Origin: G963668435 sp963668435
GTDB taxonomy: Bacteria > Latescibacterota > Latescibacteria > Latescibacterales > Latescibacteraceae
Length of the DNA stretch: 64,000 nucleotides
Assembly (NCBI GenBank): GCA_963668435.2
Contig: CAXXSC010000008.1
Coordinates: forward strand, 1,178,001-1,242,000
Direction: 5' to 3'
Shown: one piece after another, positions 8,231 to 15,843 of the stretch
Layout of the letters: each line of letters opens with the position of its first letter
How positions within the stretch are numbered: position 1 is the first letter of the stretch
Notes under the pieces: model-generated
Told to the model about the DNA's origin: nothing
Databases searched by the model: none
What the model saw: only the letters and a program-made list of their open reading frames with translations
Program-made: the position numbers and the translations under genes

Positions 8231-9529
8231 TCACTTCTTTAAAGACTTGAAGACATCCCTCGCAACCTTGACAGTCGTATCGATATCACTGTCATCGTGT
8301 GCGGTTGACACAAACTGAGCCTCGAACTGTGAAGGCGCCATCAAGATTCTATGATCGAGCATGGTCCTGAAATATCGTGAGAAAAGATCGGTATCGCTGG
8401 CAGAGGCCGAGGCAAAATCAACAACAGGCCCTTCGGTCATGAAAACCGTGAACATGGACGCCACACGGTTGACCGTCACGGCCATACCAGCATCATCAGC
8501 TGCATTATAAAGCTCCTCGGAAAGTTTCGCGGCCCTGCGGTCGAGTTGAGCATAGGTTTCCGGGCTGTCGATTTCGGCAAGGGTTGCAAGCCCCGCAGCC
8601 ATTGCCAGCGGATTGCCCGAAAGAGTCCCTGCCTGGAAAACCGGCCCCAGCGGCGCCAGCGTGTCCATTATATCCTCCCTGCCGCCGTATGCACCGACAG
8701 GAAGTCCTCCGCCGACAATCTTTCCGAGAACAGTCAGGTCTGGAGTAATACCGAAACGCTCCTGGGCTCCGCCGCGCGACACTCTGAAACCGGTAATGAC
8801 CTCGTCGAAAATCAGGACGATCCCGTACTTTGTGGTCAACTCACGCAAGCCCTCGAGAAAACCGTCAGCGGGCGCGACCGTGCCCATATTTCCCGCAACC
8901 GGCTCAACAATAAGCGCCGCGATCTCACCCTTCCCGGCCTCGACAATCTCACGGACAGCATCAATATCGTTATAAGGTGCGACTATGGTGTCGCCCGCCG
9001 CTCCCGGTGTTACACCCGCACTGTCGGGAACACCGTGTGTCAGCGCCGCCGATCCGGCCTTGATCAGAAAACTGTCGCCATGACCGTGATAGCAGCCGGC
9101 AAATTTCACGACTTTTGCCTTTCCGGTAAAACCGCGAGCAAGCCGAACAGCGCTCATGGCCGCCTCTGTACCGGAATTCACCATCCTGATCCGTTCTATC
9201 GAGGGCATCATGTCCCGGATTTTCTCGGCAAGCCTGATCTCGGTTTCGGTCGAAATGCCGAAACTGGTGCCGTTCGCGGCTGTCGAGTTGATCGCGTCCA
9301 GCACACGCGGATTGGCGTGTCCGGCTATCAGCGGTCCCCAGGAACAGATGTAATCAATATATTCGTTGCCGTCCGCATCGATAACACGGCAGCCTTTCGC
9401 CGACTCGACAAAGAGCGGATCGCCGCCAACCGATTTGAACGCCCGCGCCGGTGAATTGACACCGCCGACAATTGACTGTATCGCCTGTTCGTGAAGTTCT
9501 CGTGAGCGATCATAGCGATGTTCTTTCAT
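8231..9529 (-). CDS. hemL: Glutamate-1-semialdehyde 2,1-aminomutase
   Basis: This PLP enzyme of the C5 tetrapyrrole pathway converts glutamate-1-semialdehyde to 5-aminolevulinate. Visible marks are the N-terminal SIVGGVNSPARAF, the cofactor-phosphate region NSGTEAAMSAVRLAR, the Asp motif LIFDEVITGFRV, and the Schiff-base lysine in TVLGKIVGGGLPVGAYGG. The chosen ATG at 9529 has AAAGGA at ideal spacing and gives 432 residues, the family length. An in-frame upstream Met would overlap the ribosome site, and a longer frame would run into the neighbouring peptidase gene. It lies 34 bases downstream of the M42 peptidase and is probably co-transcribed with it. No other haem genes are nearby. Confidence 0.95.
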   Translation of the reverse strand: MKEHRYDRSRELHEQAIQSIVGGVNSPARAFKSVGGDPLFVESAKGCRVIDADGNEYIDYICSWGPLIAGHANPRVLDAINSTAANGTSFGISTETEIRLAEKIRDMMPSIERIRMVNSGTEAAMSAVRLARGFTGKAKVVKFAGCYHGHGDSFLIKAGSAALTHGVPDSAGVTPGAAGDTIVAPYNDIDAVREIVEAGKGEIAALIVEPVAGNMGTVAPADGFLEGLRELTTKYGIVLIFDEVITGFRVSRGGAQERFGITPDLTVLGKIVGGGLPVGAYGGREDIMDTLAPLGPVFQAGTLSGNPLAMAAGLATLAEIDSPETYAQLDRRAAKLSEELYNAADDAGMAVTVNRVASMFTVFMTEGPVVDFASASASDTDLFSRYFRTMLDHRILMAPSQFEAQFVSTAHDDSDIDTTVKVARDVFKSLKK

Positions 9530-9563
9530 GTATATTCCTTTCATATATATAATAACAGGGCAA

Positions 9564-10646
9564 TCAGCCGCGATACAGAATGGTGCGATTGTCACACGCC
9601 ATAACTCCGGCCTCGAGAAGATCGATTAGCGCGGCGAGATCATCAAGATCAAGCACCTCCACCGAGGAATGGCTGTAACGCCGGGCAAGCCCGATACTCA
9701 GAGCGGCTATCGAGGCTCCCGCCTGCTGCCCGGAACTCGCATCGGTTATTCCCGCTGTATCGACAACACGCTGGAATGGGATTTCGCTCAGCTCCGCAGT
9801 TCTGGTAAAAAGGCTGTAGAGTTTCGGATGTGATGACAGCCCGCGTGTTTCACGCACCTTGATCAGCGGACCTTTCCCGATACGCCAGGGAAGCTGGTCA
9901 GGGCTGAGTTCGGGAGTCCCACCGGCTGGACAGGTATCGAGAGCGATGAGTACATCCGGCTGAATTTCCATGGCCGCAACCGCAGCGCCGCGCAAACCTA
10001 TTTCCTCCTCAACAGAGAAGCACCAGACCACAGTCTGAGGCAGCTGGGCATCTTTCAGACGATAAGCGGCATGAATCATGGCAAGAATACCGGCACGGTC
10101 ATCGACAGCTTTACCGTACACGAGATTCTCGCTGTTCAGACAACGAAGCTCACCGGAGAAAACCGCAGGTGTCCCCGGTCTGATACCCGCAGCCTCAGCA
10201 TCCTCTTCCGACGCAAAACCACAATCGATATACATATCCTCGACAGCGGGAACCGTTCTGGCCTCAGGGCCGCTGAGCACATGGCCCGGCTTGACACCGA
10301 TCATGCCTTCATACACCGATTCTCCCGCAAGCACCCGGATTCGGTGTCCCGGAAGGACCATATCTGTCGGACCGCCTATTTTAGTAAAACGAAGGAAACC
10401 ACCGTTACTCACCGAGGTCACCATCAAGCCGACCTCGTCCATATGGGCGACAACCATCACTGCGGGCGCCTCACTGTCACCGCCCTCCAGGACAGCATAA
10501 ACATTGCCGCGCATATCGAGACGGATCTCATCGCAACAGTCCTTCATAACCTCCTTGATGAACGAAATAACCGGCTCTTCGAAACCGGAAGGAGCGTCGA
10601 TGGCAGTGAGTTCCGCCAGTTCCTGAAACAGGGCATTCCTCGTCAT
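9564..10646 (-). CDS. M42-family metallo-aminopeptidase (FrvX/glutamyl aminopeptidase type)
   Basis: This 360-residue cytosolic peptidase is of the kind that forms large tetrahedral assemblies and trims short peptides. The di-metal site is visible: His in VVAHMDEVG, the bridging Asp in AVDDRAG, the catalytic Glu pair in SVEEEIGLRGA, Asp in IALDTCP, and a late His in ARRYSHSSVE. The dimerisation/PDZ-like insert lies between about 70 and 165. It begins a minus-strand unit with hemL downstream, and its upstream region faces the rex promoter. Substrate preference cannot be read from sequence. Confidence 0.9.
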   Translation of the reverse strand: MTRNALFQELAELTAIDAPSGFEEPVISFIKEVMKDCCDEIRLDMRGNVYAVLEGGDSEAPAVMVVAHMDEVGLMVTSVSNGGFLRFTKIGGPTDMVLPGHRIRVLAGESVYEGMIGVKPGHVLSGPEARTVPAVEDMYIDCGFASEEDAEAAGIRPGTPAVFSGELRCLNSENLVYGKAVDDRAGILAMIHAAYRLKDAQLPQTVVWCFSVEEEIGLRGAAVAAMEIQPDVLIALDTCPAGGTPELSPDQLPWRIGKGPLIKVRETRGLSSHPKLYSLFTRTAELSEIPFQRVVDTAGITDASSGQQAGASIAALSIGLARRYSHSSVEVLDLDDLAALIDLLEAGVMACDNRTILYRG

Positions 10647-10776
10647 GGGCTATTCCTTTTTCCTGGGATAAGAGTGATGTGATATAATAAGGAGGAAGCC
10701 GTTGACATGCAATCAAATCATGCTGCGCAGCGACAGCAAAATTCTAAAAAGAGGATGCACGATGATAAATAGAGTC

Positions 10777-10814
10777 TTGACTTTTCGCTGTGAATTTTGT
10801 AAATTGTGACAAAA
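10777..10814 (+). promoter_or_regulatory. Promoter of the rex-hyd unit with overlapping inverted repeat (possible Rex operator)
   Basis: TTGACT (10777-10782), a 17-base spacer and TAAATT (10800-10805) form a good sigma-70 promoter. The inverted repeat TTTTGT-N8-ACAAAA (10795-10814) covers the -10 element and the expected start near 10812. Rex operators are TTGT/ACAA inverted repeats, usually with a 10-base centre, so this 8-base version is a near match, not a perfect one. A second repeat, GTAAC-N3-GTTAC, lies at 10815-10827. Autoregulation by Rex would follow, but this is inference. Confidence 0.55.
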
Positions 10815-10870
10815 GTAACAGCGTTACAGTCTGAACAATTGCTACTGTATATAGTGATAATGGAGATTCT

Positions 10871-11506
10871 ATGACACCCGACAAGTCAATCGGACGCCTC
10901 AGTCTCTATCGTCGCATCCTTAATACTATCGATGATGACAGCAGGCGGCATATTTATTCTCATGAGCTTGCGGCCATGGCGGGAAGTTCCGCCGCCCAGG
11001 TACGCCGCGATATCATGATTATCGGCTATTCGGGCAACCCTAACCGGGGCTATGACATCAAGGAACTTGCGGAAAGCATCGGCATCTTTCTCGACGATGA
11101 GGAAGGCCAGTTCGCGGCTCTCATCGGTGTCGGCAACCTCGGCAGAGCGATTCTCGCCTATTTTTCAGGGCGGCGCCCGAAACTCAAAATCACAGCAGCA
11201 TTCGATATCGATCCCAAAAAGTACGGCAGAGTTATCCACGGTTGCCACTGCCACTCTTTTGCCGAACTGCCGGTAATAGTACAGAAAGAAAACCTCAGTG
11301 TCGGCATCATCACCGTTCCCGCCGCCCAGGCGCAGAATACTGCCGAAGCTCTGATTAAAACCGGCATCACCGGCATCATCAATTTCGCCCCTGTCCGCCT
11401 CAAAACACCACCGAATATTTATGTTGAAGATATAGATATGACCATGGCTCTTGAAAAAGTTGCTTACTTCGCACGGATACATGAAAACGGGAGGTTAACT
11501 CATTGA
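10871..11506 (+). CDS. rex: Redox-sensing transcriptional repressor Rex
   Basis: A 211-residue protein with an N-terminal winged helix (SLYRRIL, SSAAQVRRDIMIIGYSG, RGYDIKEL) followed by a Rossmann domain with GVGNLGRAILAYF. A C-terminal swap helix (TMALEKVAYFARI) completes the standard Rex fold. Rex senses the NADH/NAD ratio and leaves DNA when NADH rises, inducing fermentative and hydrogenase genes. Here it is the first gene of the hydrogenase unit and its stop overlaps the start of hydC. That strongly suggests it controls this operon, probably through the repeat that overlaps its promoter. GGAGATTCT precedes the ATG. Confidence 0.95.
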   Translation: MTPDKSIGRLSLYRRILNTIDDDSRRHIYSHELAAMAGSSAAQVRRDIMIIGYSGNPNRGYDIKELAESIGIFLDDEEGQFAALIGVGNLGRAILAYFSGRRPKLKITAAFDIDPKKYGRVIHGCHCHSFAELPVIVQKENLSVGIITVPAAQAQNTAEALIKTGITGIINFAPVRLKTPPNIYVEDIDMTMALEKVAYFARIHENGRLTH

Positions 11507-11988
11507 TTACCAAGGAAATGAACGCAATACTGGAAAAGTATCCGCACGCGCAGCGTGAGGATCTTATTCCTCTCCTCCAGGATGTACAGGAGGAATACGG
11601 CTACATATCAAAAGATAGTGTCGTCGTGGTTGGGAAACATCTCAGCCTGCCCGCCAGCAAAATTTACGGCGTCGCAACCTTCTACAACCAGTTCCGTTTC
11701 CAGGCGCGTGGCAAATACACCATTCAGGTCTGCCGCGGAACGGCATGCCATGTCAAGGGTTCTGCCGATGTTCTAGACGCACTGGTTCGCGAACTTGATG
11801 TCCAGCCCGGCCAGACAACGAGAGACGGCCTTTTCAGTCTCGAAGTTGTCGCCTGTATCGGAGCCTGCGGCCTTGCCCCCGTCATCAGTGTTGACGGTGA
11901 GTTCTTTGCGGGTGTCACCCAGGAAAAAATAACAGAAATTATCGCCATGTACCGGAGAAAGGCTGAGGATGATGGTTCAGACGAATAA
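11503..11988 (+). CDS. hydC: NuoE-like [2Fe-2S] subunit of the [FeFe] hydrogenase (HydC)
   Basis: A 161-residue thioredoxin-fold subunit with the four-Cys [2Fe-2S] site: Cys77 and Cys82 (CRGTAC), Cys118 and Cys122 (CIGAC). The N-terminal helical bundle (LIPLLQDVQEEYGYIS) and the YGVATFYNQF stretch are typical of NuoE/HydC. In trimeric bifurcating hydrogenases this subunit sits next to the flavin subunit. The start is TTG at 11503, with GGGAGG eight bases upstream and overlap with the rex stop, and an ATG five codons later lacks proper spacing. The end overlaps hydB by 20 bases. Confidence 0.9.
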   Translation: MITKEMNAILEKYPHAQREDLIPLLQDVQEEYGYISKDSVVVVGKHLSLPASKIYGVATFYNQFRFQARGKYTIQVCRGTACHVKGSADVLDALVRELDVQPGQTTRDGLFSLEVVACIGACGLAPVISVDGEFFAGVTQEKITEIIAMYRRKAEDDGSDE

Positions 11989-13951
11989 AGATACGATCTG
12001 GTGCGACTGCGGGGACTGCTGGGAAACCTCTGATGTATCCCGCCCCGATGTCGTTCAGCTTTTTACAGATGCAGATGACAGCGATGCTCAGGCAAAGCTT
12101 TCCATTCTGAAACGCGATGATGTCGCGAAACCTGTCATCTATATCGGTGCCGGCACATGCGGTCTTGGCGCCGGTGCCCGTAAAACGATCAATGAGATCA
12201 AAAAATACATCGACAGTCACGATATCGACGCTGATATCGTCGAAGTCGGCTGTATCGGCCTTTGTGTCGAGGAACCTCTTGTCGATGTCCAGCTTCCCGG
12301 CCGGACACGCATTTCGTTCCGTAAAGTGACAAGCGACAAAGCGGTTGCCGTCCTCGAAAGCGTTTTCGACGGCAAACCCATCCAGGACAACATTCTCGGC
12401 CAGCACAGGAACGAGAATCTCAAATCCTGGGATGATGTCATTTATTATGACGAGCATCCGTTCTTCGCGCCCCAGACTCGCTGGGTGCTCAAGAACTGCG
12501 GTAAGATCGATCCCGGCAGCATCGATGAGTACATCGCTCACGGCGGCTACCAGGCATTCGTCAAAACAATCCGCAAGCTCACTCCGGCAGAAGCCTGTGA
12601 CGTCGTTGAGACAAGTGGCCTGAGAGGCCGTGGCGGCGGCGGTTTCCCCACCGGACGCAAATGGAAATTCACGCTCCAGACTCCGAGCGATCAGAAATAT
12701 TTTGTCTGTAACGCTGACGAAGGCGATCCCGGTGCATTCATGGACCGCGCGGTCATCGAAGGTGATCCGCACCGCCTGCTCGAAGGTCTCGGTATCGCGG
12801 CCTACTCGATCGGCGCCTCCAAAGCTATCATCTACATCAGGGCCGAGTACCCCCTGGCAATCGAACGCCTGAAAGAGGCCATCGCCAAAGCATACGACTA
12901 TGGTTTCCTCGGCTTCAATATTCTCGACAGCGGATTCAATCTCGATATCAAGATCAAGATGGGCGCAGGCGCATTTGTCTGCGGCGAGGAAACAGCGCTT
13001 CTGCACAGTATCGAAGGCAAGCGCGGCATGCCCCGCCCCCGCCCTCCCTATCCTGCGGTCAAGGGTCTTCACGACAAACCGACGGCTATCAACAATGTCG
13101 AAACTCTGGCGAATGTCCCCAACATCATGCTGAACGGCGCCGACTGGTTCAACGCTGTCGGTACCAACAGCAGCAAGGGTACGAAAGTCTTCGCGCTTTC
13201 CGGTAAAGTCACCAACACCGGTCTTGTCGAGGTCGCGATGGGTACGAAGATGCGCGACATCATCTTCGATATCGGCGGCGGCGTTCCCAATGGTAAAGCA
13301 TACAAGGCAACGCAAATCGGCGGTCCTTCGGGCGGCTGTATCCCCACCCAGCACCTCGACATCGAGATCGATTACGAATCACTGAAAACTGTCGGTGCCA
13401 TGATGGGTTCCGGTGGCCTCGTCGTTATGGACGAAGACACCTGTATGGTGGATGTCGCCAAGTTCTTCATGGACTTCATCCAGCGTGAAAGCTGCGGGAA
13501 ATGTATCCCCTGCCGCGAAGGTACGAAGCGTATGCTCGAAATCCTGACCCGTATCACCCAAGGTTACGGCAAGGAATCCGATACCGATGCTCTTGAGCGT
13601 TTCCGTGGTATCATGTATCTGGACAGGCTGGCTAAGGTCATTCAGGACACAAGCCTCTGCGGCCTCGGCCAGACAGCACCCAACCCGATTCTCAGCACCC
13701 TGAGATATTTCAGGGATGAGTATGAGGCACATATTTTTGAGCGCAAGTGCCCCGCCGGCGTCTGTGTCGACCTGAAAGAATACAAGATCGATGCCGACAA
13801 GTGTACCGGTTGTACGCTCTGCTCCAGAAAATGTCCGACAAACGCAATCATGGGTACGGTCAAGAGCCCGCATTATATCATTCCCGACAAATGCATCGGC
13901 TGCGGTACCTGTATGGAAGTCTGTAAATTCGACGCCGTTTTCACCGAATAA
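11969..13951 (+). CDS. hydB: NuoF-like flavin subunit of bifurcating [FeFe] hydrogenase (HydB)
   Basis: A 660-residue soluble subunit. After an unusual Cys-rich start (CDCGDC near residue 12) and a linker, a thioredoxin-like [2Fe-2S] domain follows (about 54-140; GTCGLG, CIGLC). The NADH/FMN domain has RGRGGGGFPTGRKW and NADEGDPGAFMDR, then an SLBB region, the N3-type cluster ESCGKCIPCREGTKR, and two C-terminal [4Fe-4S] motifs (CTGCTLCSRKC and CIGCGTCMEVC). This is the HydB layout of NAD- and ferredoxin-linked electron-bifurcating hydrogenases. It lies between hydC and hydA in one operon. The first roughly 50 residues exceed the usual HydB N-terminus. MVQT one codon later is an equally possible start. 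Confidence 0.93.
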   Translation: MMVQTNKDTIWCDCGDCWETSDVSRPDVVQLFTDADDSDAQAKLSILKRDDVAKPVIYIGAGTCGLGAGARKTINEIKKYIDSHDIDADIVEVGCIGLCVEEPLVDVQLPGRTRISFRKVTSDKAVAVLESVFDGKPIQDNILGQHRNENLKSWDDVIYYDEHPFFAPQTRWVLKNCGKIDPGSIDEYIAHGGYQAFVKTIRKLTPAEACDVVETSGLRGRGGGGFPTGRKWKFTLQTPSDQKYFVCNADEGDPGAFMDRAVIEGDPHRLLEGLGIAAYSIGASKAIIYIRAEYPLAIERLKEAIAKAYDYGFLGFNILDSGFNLDIKIKMGAGAFVCGEETALLHSIEGKRGMPRPRPPYPAVKGLHDKPTAINNVETLANVPNIMLNGADWFNAVGTNSSKGTKVFALSGKVTNTGLVEVAMGTKMRDIIFDIGGGVPNGKAYKATQIGGPSGGCIPTQHLDIEIDYESLKTVGAMMGSGGLVVMDEDTCMVDVAKFFMDFIQRESCGKCIPCREGTKRMLEILTRITQGYGKESDTDALERFRGIMYLDRLAKVIQDTSLCGLGQTAPNPILSTLRYFRDEYEAHIFERKCPAGVCVDLKEYKIDADKCTGCTLCSRKCPTNAIMGTVKSPHYIIPDKCIGCGTCMEVCKFDAVFTE

Positions 13952-13962
13952 TCGCGAGGAAC

Positions 13963-15690
13963 GTGATGATAAATATCGAAGTCAATAACAAACCCATGCA
14001 GGCAGAAGAAGGTGAGACTATCCTTGCCGCGCTGAAACGCAACGGCATCAAAGTCCCGACCCTCTGCCACATGCCCGAGCTCTTCCCCACCGGCGCTTGC
14101 CGTATGTGTGTCGTTGAGGTGGAAGGTCAGAGAAGCCTGGTTCCCAGCTGCGCATTTCCTGTCGCAGATGGAATGGTAATCAAAACACATTCGCCCCGTG
14201 TTGTCAGGGCCAGGAAAACAATCGTCGAGCTTCTGCTTTCCGATCATCCCGACGACTGCCTGTACTGCAACCGCAACGGCAACTGCGAACTCCAGACCCT
14301 CGCCGAGGAACTGGGTGTCCGTCAGCGCCGTTACCAGGGCCACAAGAATTCCTATAACCTGGATGTTTCCGGCCTGTCGATCGTTCGCGATCCCGATAAG
14401 TGTATCCTCTGCGGCCGCTGCGTGCGCGTCTGCGAAGAGGTCCAGGGTGTTTCCGCTATCGATTTCACTGGTCGCGGCAGCAAGACCAAGATCGACTCCG
14501 CATTCAATCAGGGCCTTAACGTATCGAGCTGTATCAACTGCGGCCAGTGTATCATGGTCTGCCCCACCGGAGCCCTGACTGAGCAGTCCTCCGTCAAGGG
14601 TGTGCTCGACGCACTCAACGATCCTGAGATGCATGTTGTTGTCCAGCACGCACCCAGCATTTCGGTTACCATCGCCGAGTTCTTCGGCGCAAAACCGGGC
14701 ACCGATGCCGAAGGCCAGCTCACCGCTGCTCTTCGTCAGATCGGTTTCGATCGCGTGTTCGACACCGGCTTCACCGCTGACCTCACCATCATGGAAGAGG
14801 CCTCCGAGCTGGTGCATCGTATCACCACTGGCGGCACCCTGCCGATGATGACGAGCTGTTCCCCCGGCTGGATCAAGTATGTCGAGCAGTTCCATCCCGA
14901 TTTCATCGACAATCTCTCGTCTTGTAAGAGCCCCCAGCAGATGATGGGTGCTATCATCAAGTCGGCTTATTCCGAATTCTCAGGCATCGCTCCCGAGAAA
15001 ATCTACAGCGTGTCTGTCATGCCCTGTACCGCCAAGAAGTTCGAAGCGGCACGTCCCGAGATGCTCAACAACGGCGTTCCTGATGTGGATGCGGTTCTCA
15101 CCACCCGTGAGATCGCACATGTCATCAAGATGCATGGCATTGATTTCGCAACTATCGAGCCTGAAGTCGCCGACAGTCCCTTTGGCGAGCGCAGTTCTGC
15201 CGGCAAGCTTTTCGGCGCCACCGGCGGTGTTATGGAAGCCGCACTCAGGACCGGTTACTTCATGCTGACCGGCGAAGAGCTGGCTGACCTGAAAATCCAG
15301 GATGTCCGCGGCCTCAAGAACCGTAAGGAAATCCATATCGATATCAACGGCACAACTTATGGCTTCGCAGTCGTCAGCGGTCTCGAGAATGCCCGTGCAC
15401 TTCTCGAAGAAATCCGTAACGGCCGCGACGATATTCACTTCTTCGAGGTCATGACCTGTCCCGGCGGCTGTATTGCCGGTGGCGGCCAGATGCTCGGTGT
15501 CGATATCGAGGCTGTCAGGGGCCGTATGCAGAAACTGTATAACATCGACCGCGATGACAACACCCGTGTATCGCATAAGAATGCAGAAGTCCAGCGCCTT
15601 TATGACGAGTACCTCGGCAAACCGCTGGGAGAGAAGAGCCATCATCTCCTGCACACGAAGTACACGAAGCGCGATGACGTTATGATCTAA
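13963..15690 (+). CDS. hydA: Catalytic [FeFe] hydrogenase subunit (HydA)
   Basis: A 575-residue protein with [2Fe-2S] plant-type ferredoxin (Cys35, 46, 49, 63), a His-Cys3 [4Fe-4S] site (His95, Cys99, 102, 108), two [4Fe-4S] sites (147-157 and 190-200) and the H-cluster domain. The numbering coincides with Clostridium pasteurianum CpI. Cys355, Cys499 and Cys503 are H-cluster ligands, and Cys299, Glu279, Glu282, Arg286 and Ser319 are proton-path residues; all are present. Residue 300, a ligand Cys in CpI, is Ser here (TSCSPGW). It starts 11 bases after hydB with GAGGAACG upstream. By family knowledge the HydABC trimer couples H2 to NADH plus ferredoxin. Confidence 0.95.
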   Translation: MMINIEVNNKPMQAEEGETILAALKRNGIKVPTLCHMPELFPTGACRMCVVEVEGQRSLVPSCAFPVADGMVIKTHSPRVVRARKTIVELLLSDHPDDCLYCNRNGNCELQTLAEELGVRQRRYQGHKNSYNLDVSGLSIVRDPDKCILCGRCVRVCEEVQGVSAIDFTGRGSKTKIDSAFNQGLNVSSCINCGQCIMVCPTGALTEQSSVKGVLDALNDPEMHVVVQHAPSISVTIAEFFGAKPGTDAEGQLTAALRQIGFDRVFDTGFTADLTIMEEASELVHRITTGGTLPMMTSCSPGWIKYVEQFHPDFIDNLSSCKSPQQMMGAIIKSAYSEFSGIAPEKIYSVSVMPCTAKKFEAARPEMLNNGVPDVDAVLTTREIAHVIKMHGIDFATIEPEVADSPFGERSSAGKLFGATGGVMEAALRTGYFMLTGEELADLKIQDVRGLKNRKEIHIDINGTTYGFAVVSGLENARALLEEIRNGRDDIHFFEVMTCPGGCIAGGGQMLGVDIEAVRGRMQKLYNIDRDDNTRVSHKNAEVQRLYDEYLGKPLGEKSHHLLHTKYTKRDDVMI

Positions 15691-15793
15691 GTGAGCCATT
15701 GCCGGCAGCATCGCTTGGCGCACTGTTGAATTGTGTTGCTCACAAGGTAGGTATCGGGCTCTGAGCCCAGCAGGAATCTCAGGGCCCGGCACC
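15691..15793 (+). other. Stem-loops between hydA and the sensory hydrogenase kinase
   Basis: This 152-base gap interrupts an otherwise tight operon. GTGAGC (15691-15696) can pair with GCTCAC (15738-15743). A much stronger hairpin follows: GGTATCGGGCTCTGAG (15750-15765) pairs with CTCAGGGCCCGGCACC (15778-15793), a 16-pair stem with one mismatch and two G-U pairs around a 12-base loop. There is no T-run after it, so it is not a standard terminator. It could be an mRNA stabiliser or attenuator that sets lower expression of the sensor genes. Confidence 0.6.
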
Positions 15794-15843
15794 TTAATTC
15801 TACAGCGCATATCACGCGCACATCGAATAGGCTGAGGGCGGAA

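Noticed and set aside
11939..13354. Minus-strand open frame over hydB
   Set aside because: Antisense to a gene with complete cofactor motifs; open because of codon bias on the coding strand.
15750..15793. Strong hairpin read as a terminator after hydA
   Set aside because: No T-run follows the stem, and the next gene continues the same theme on the same strand.
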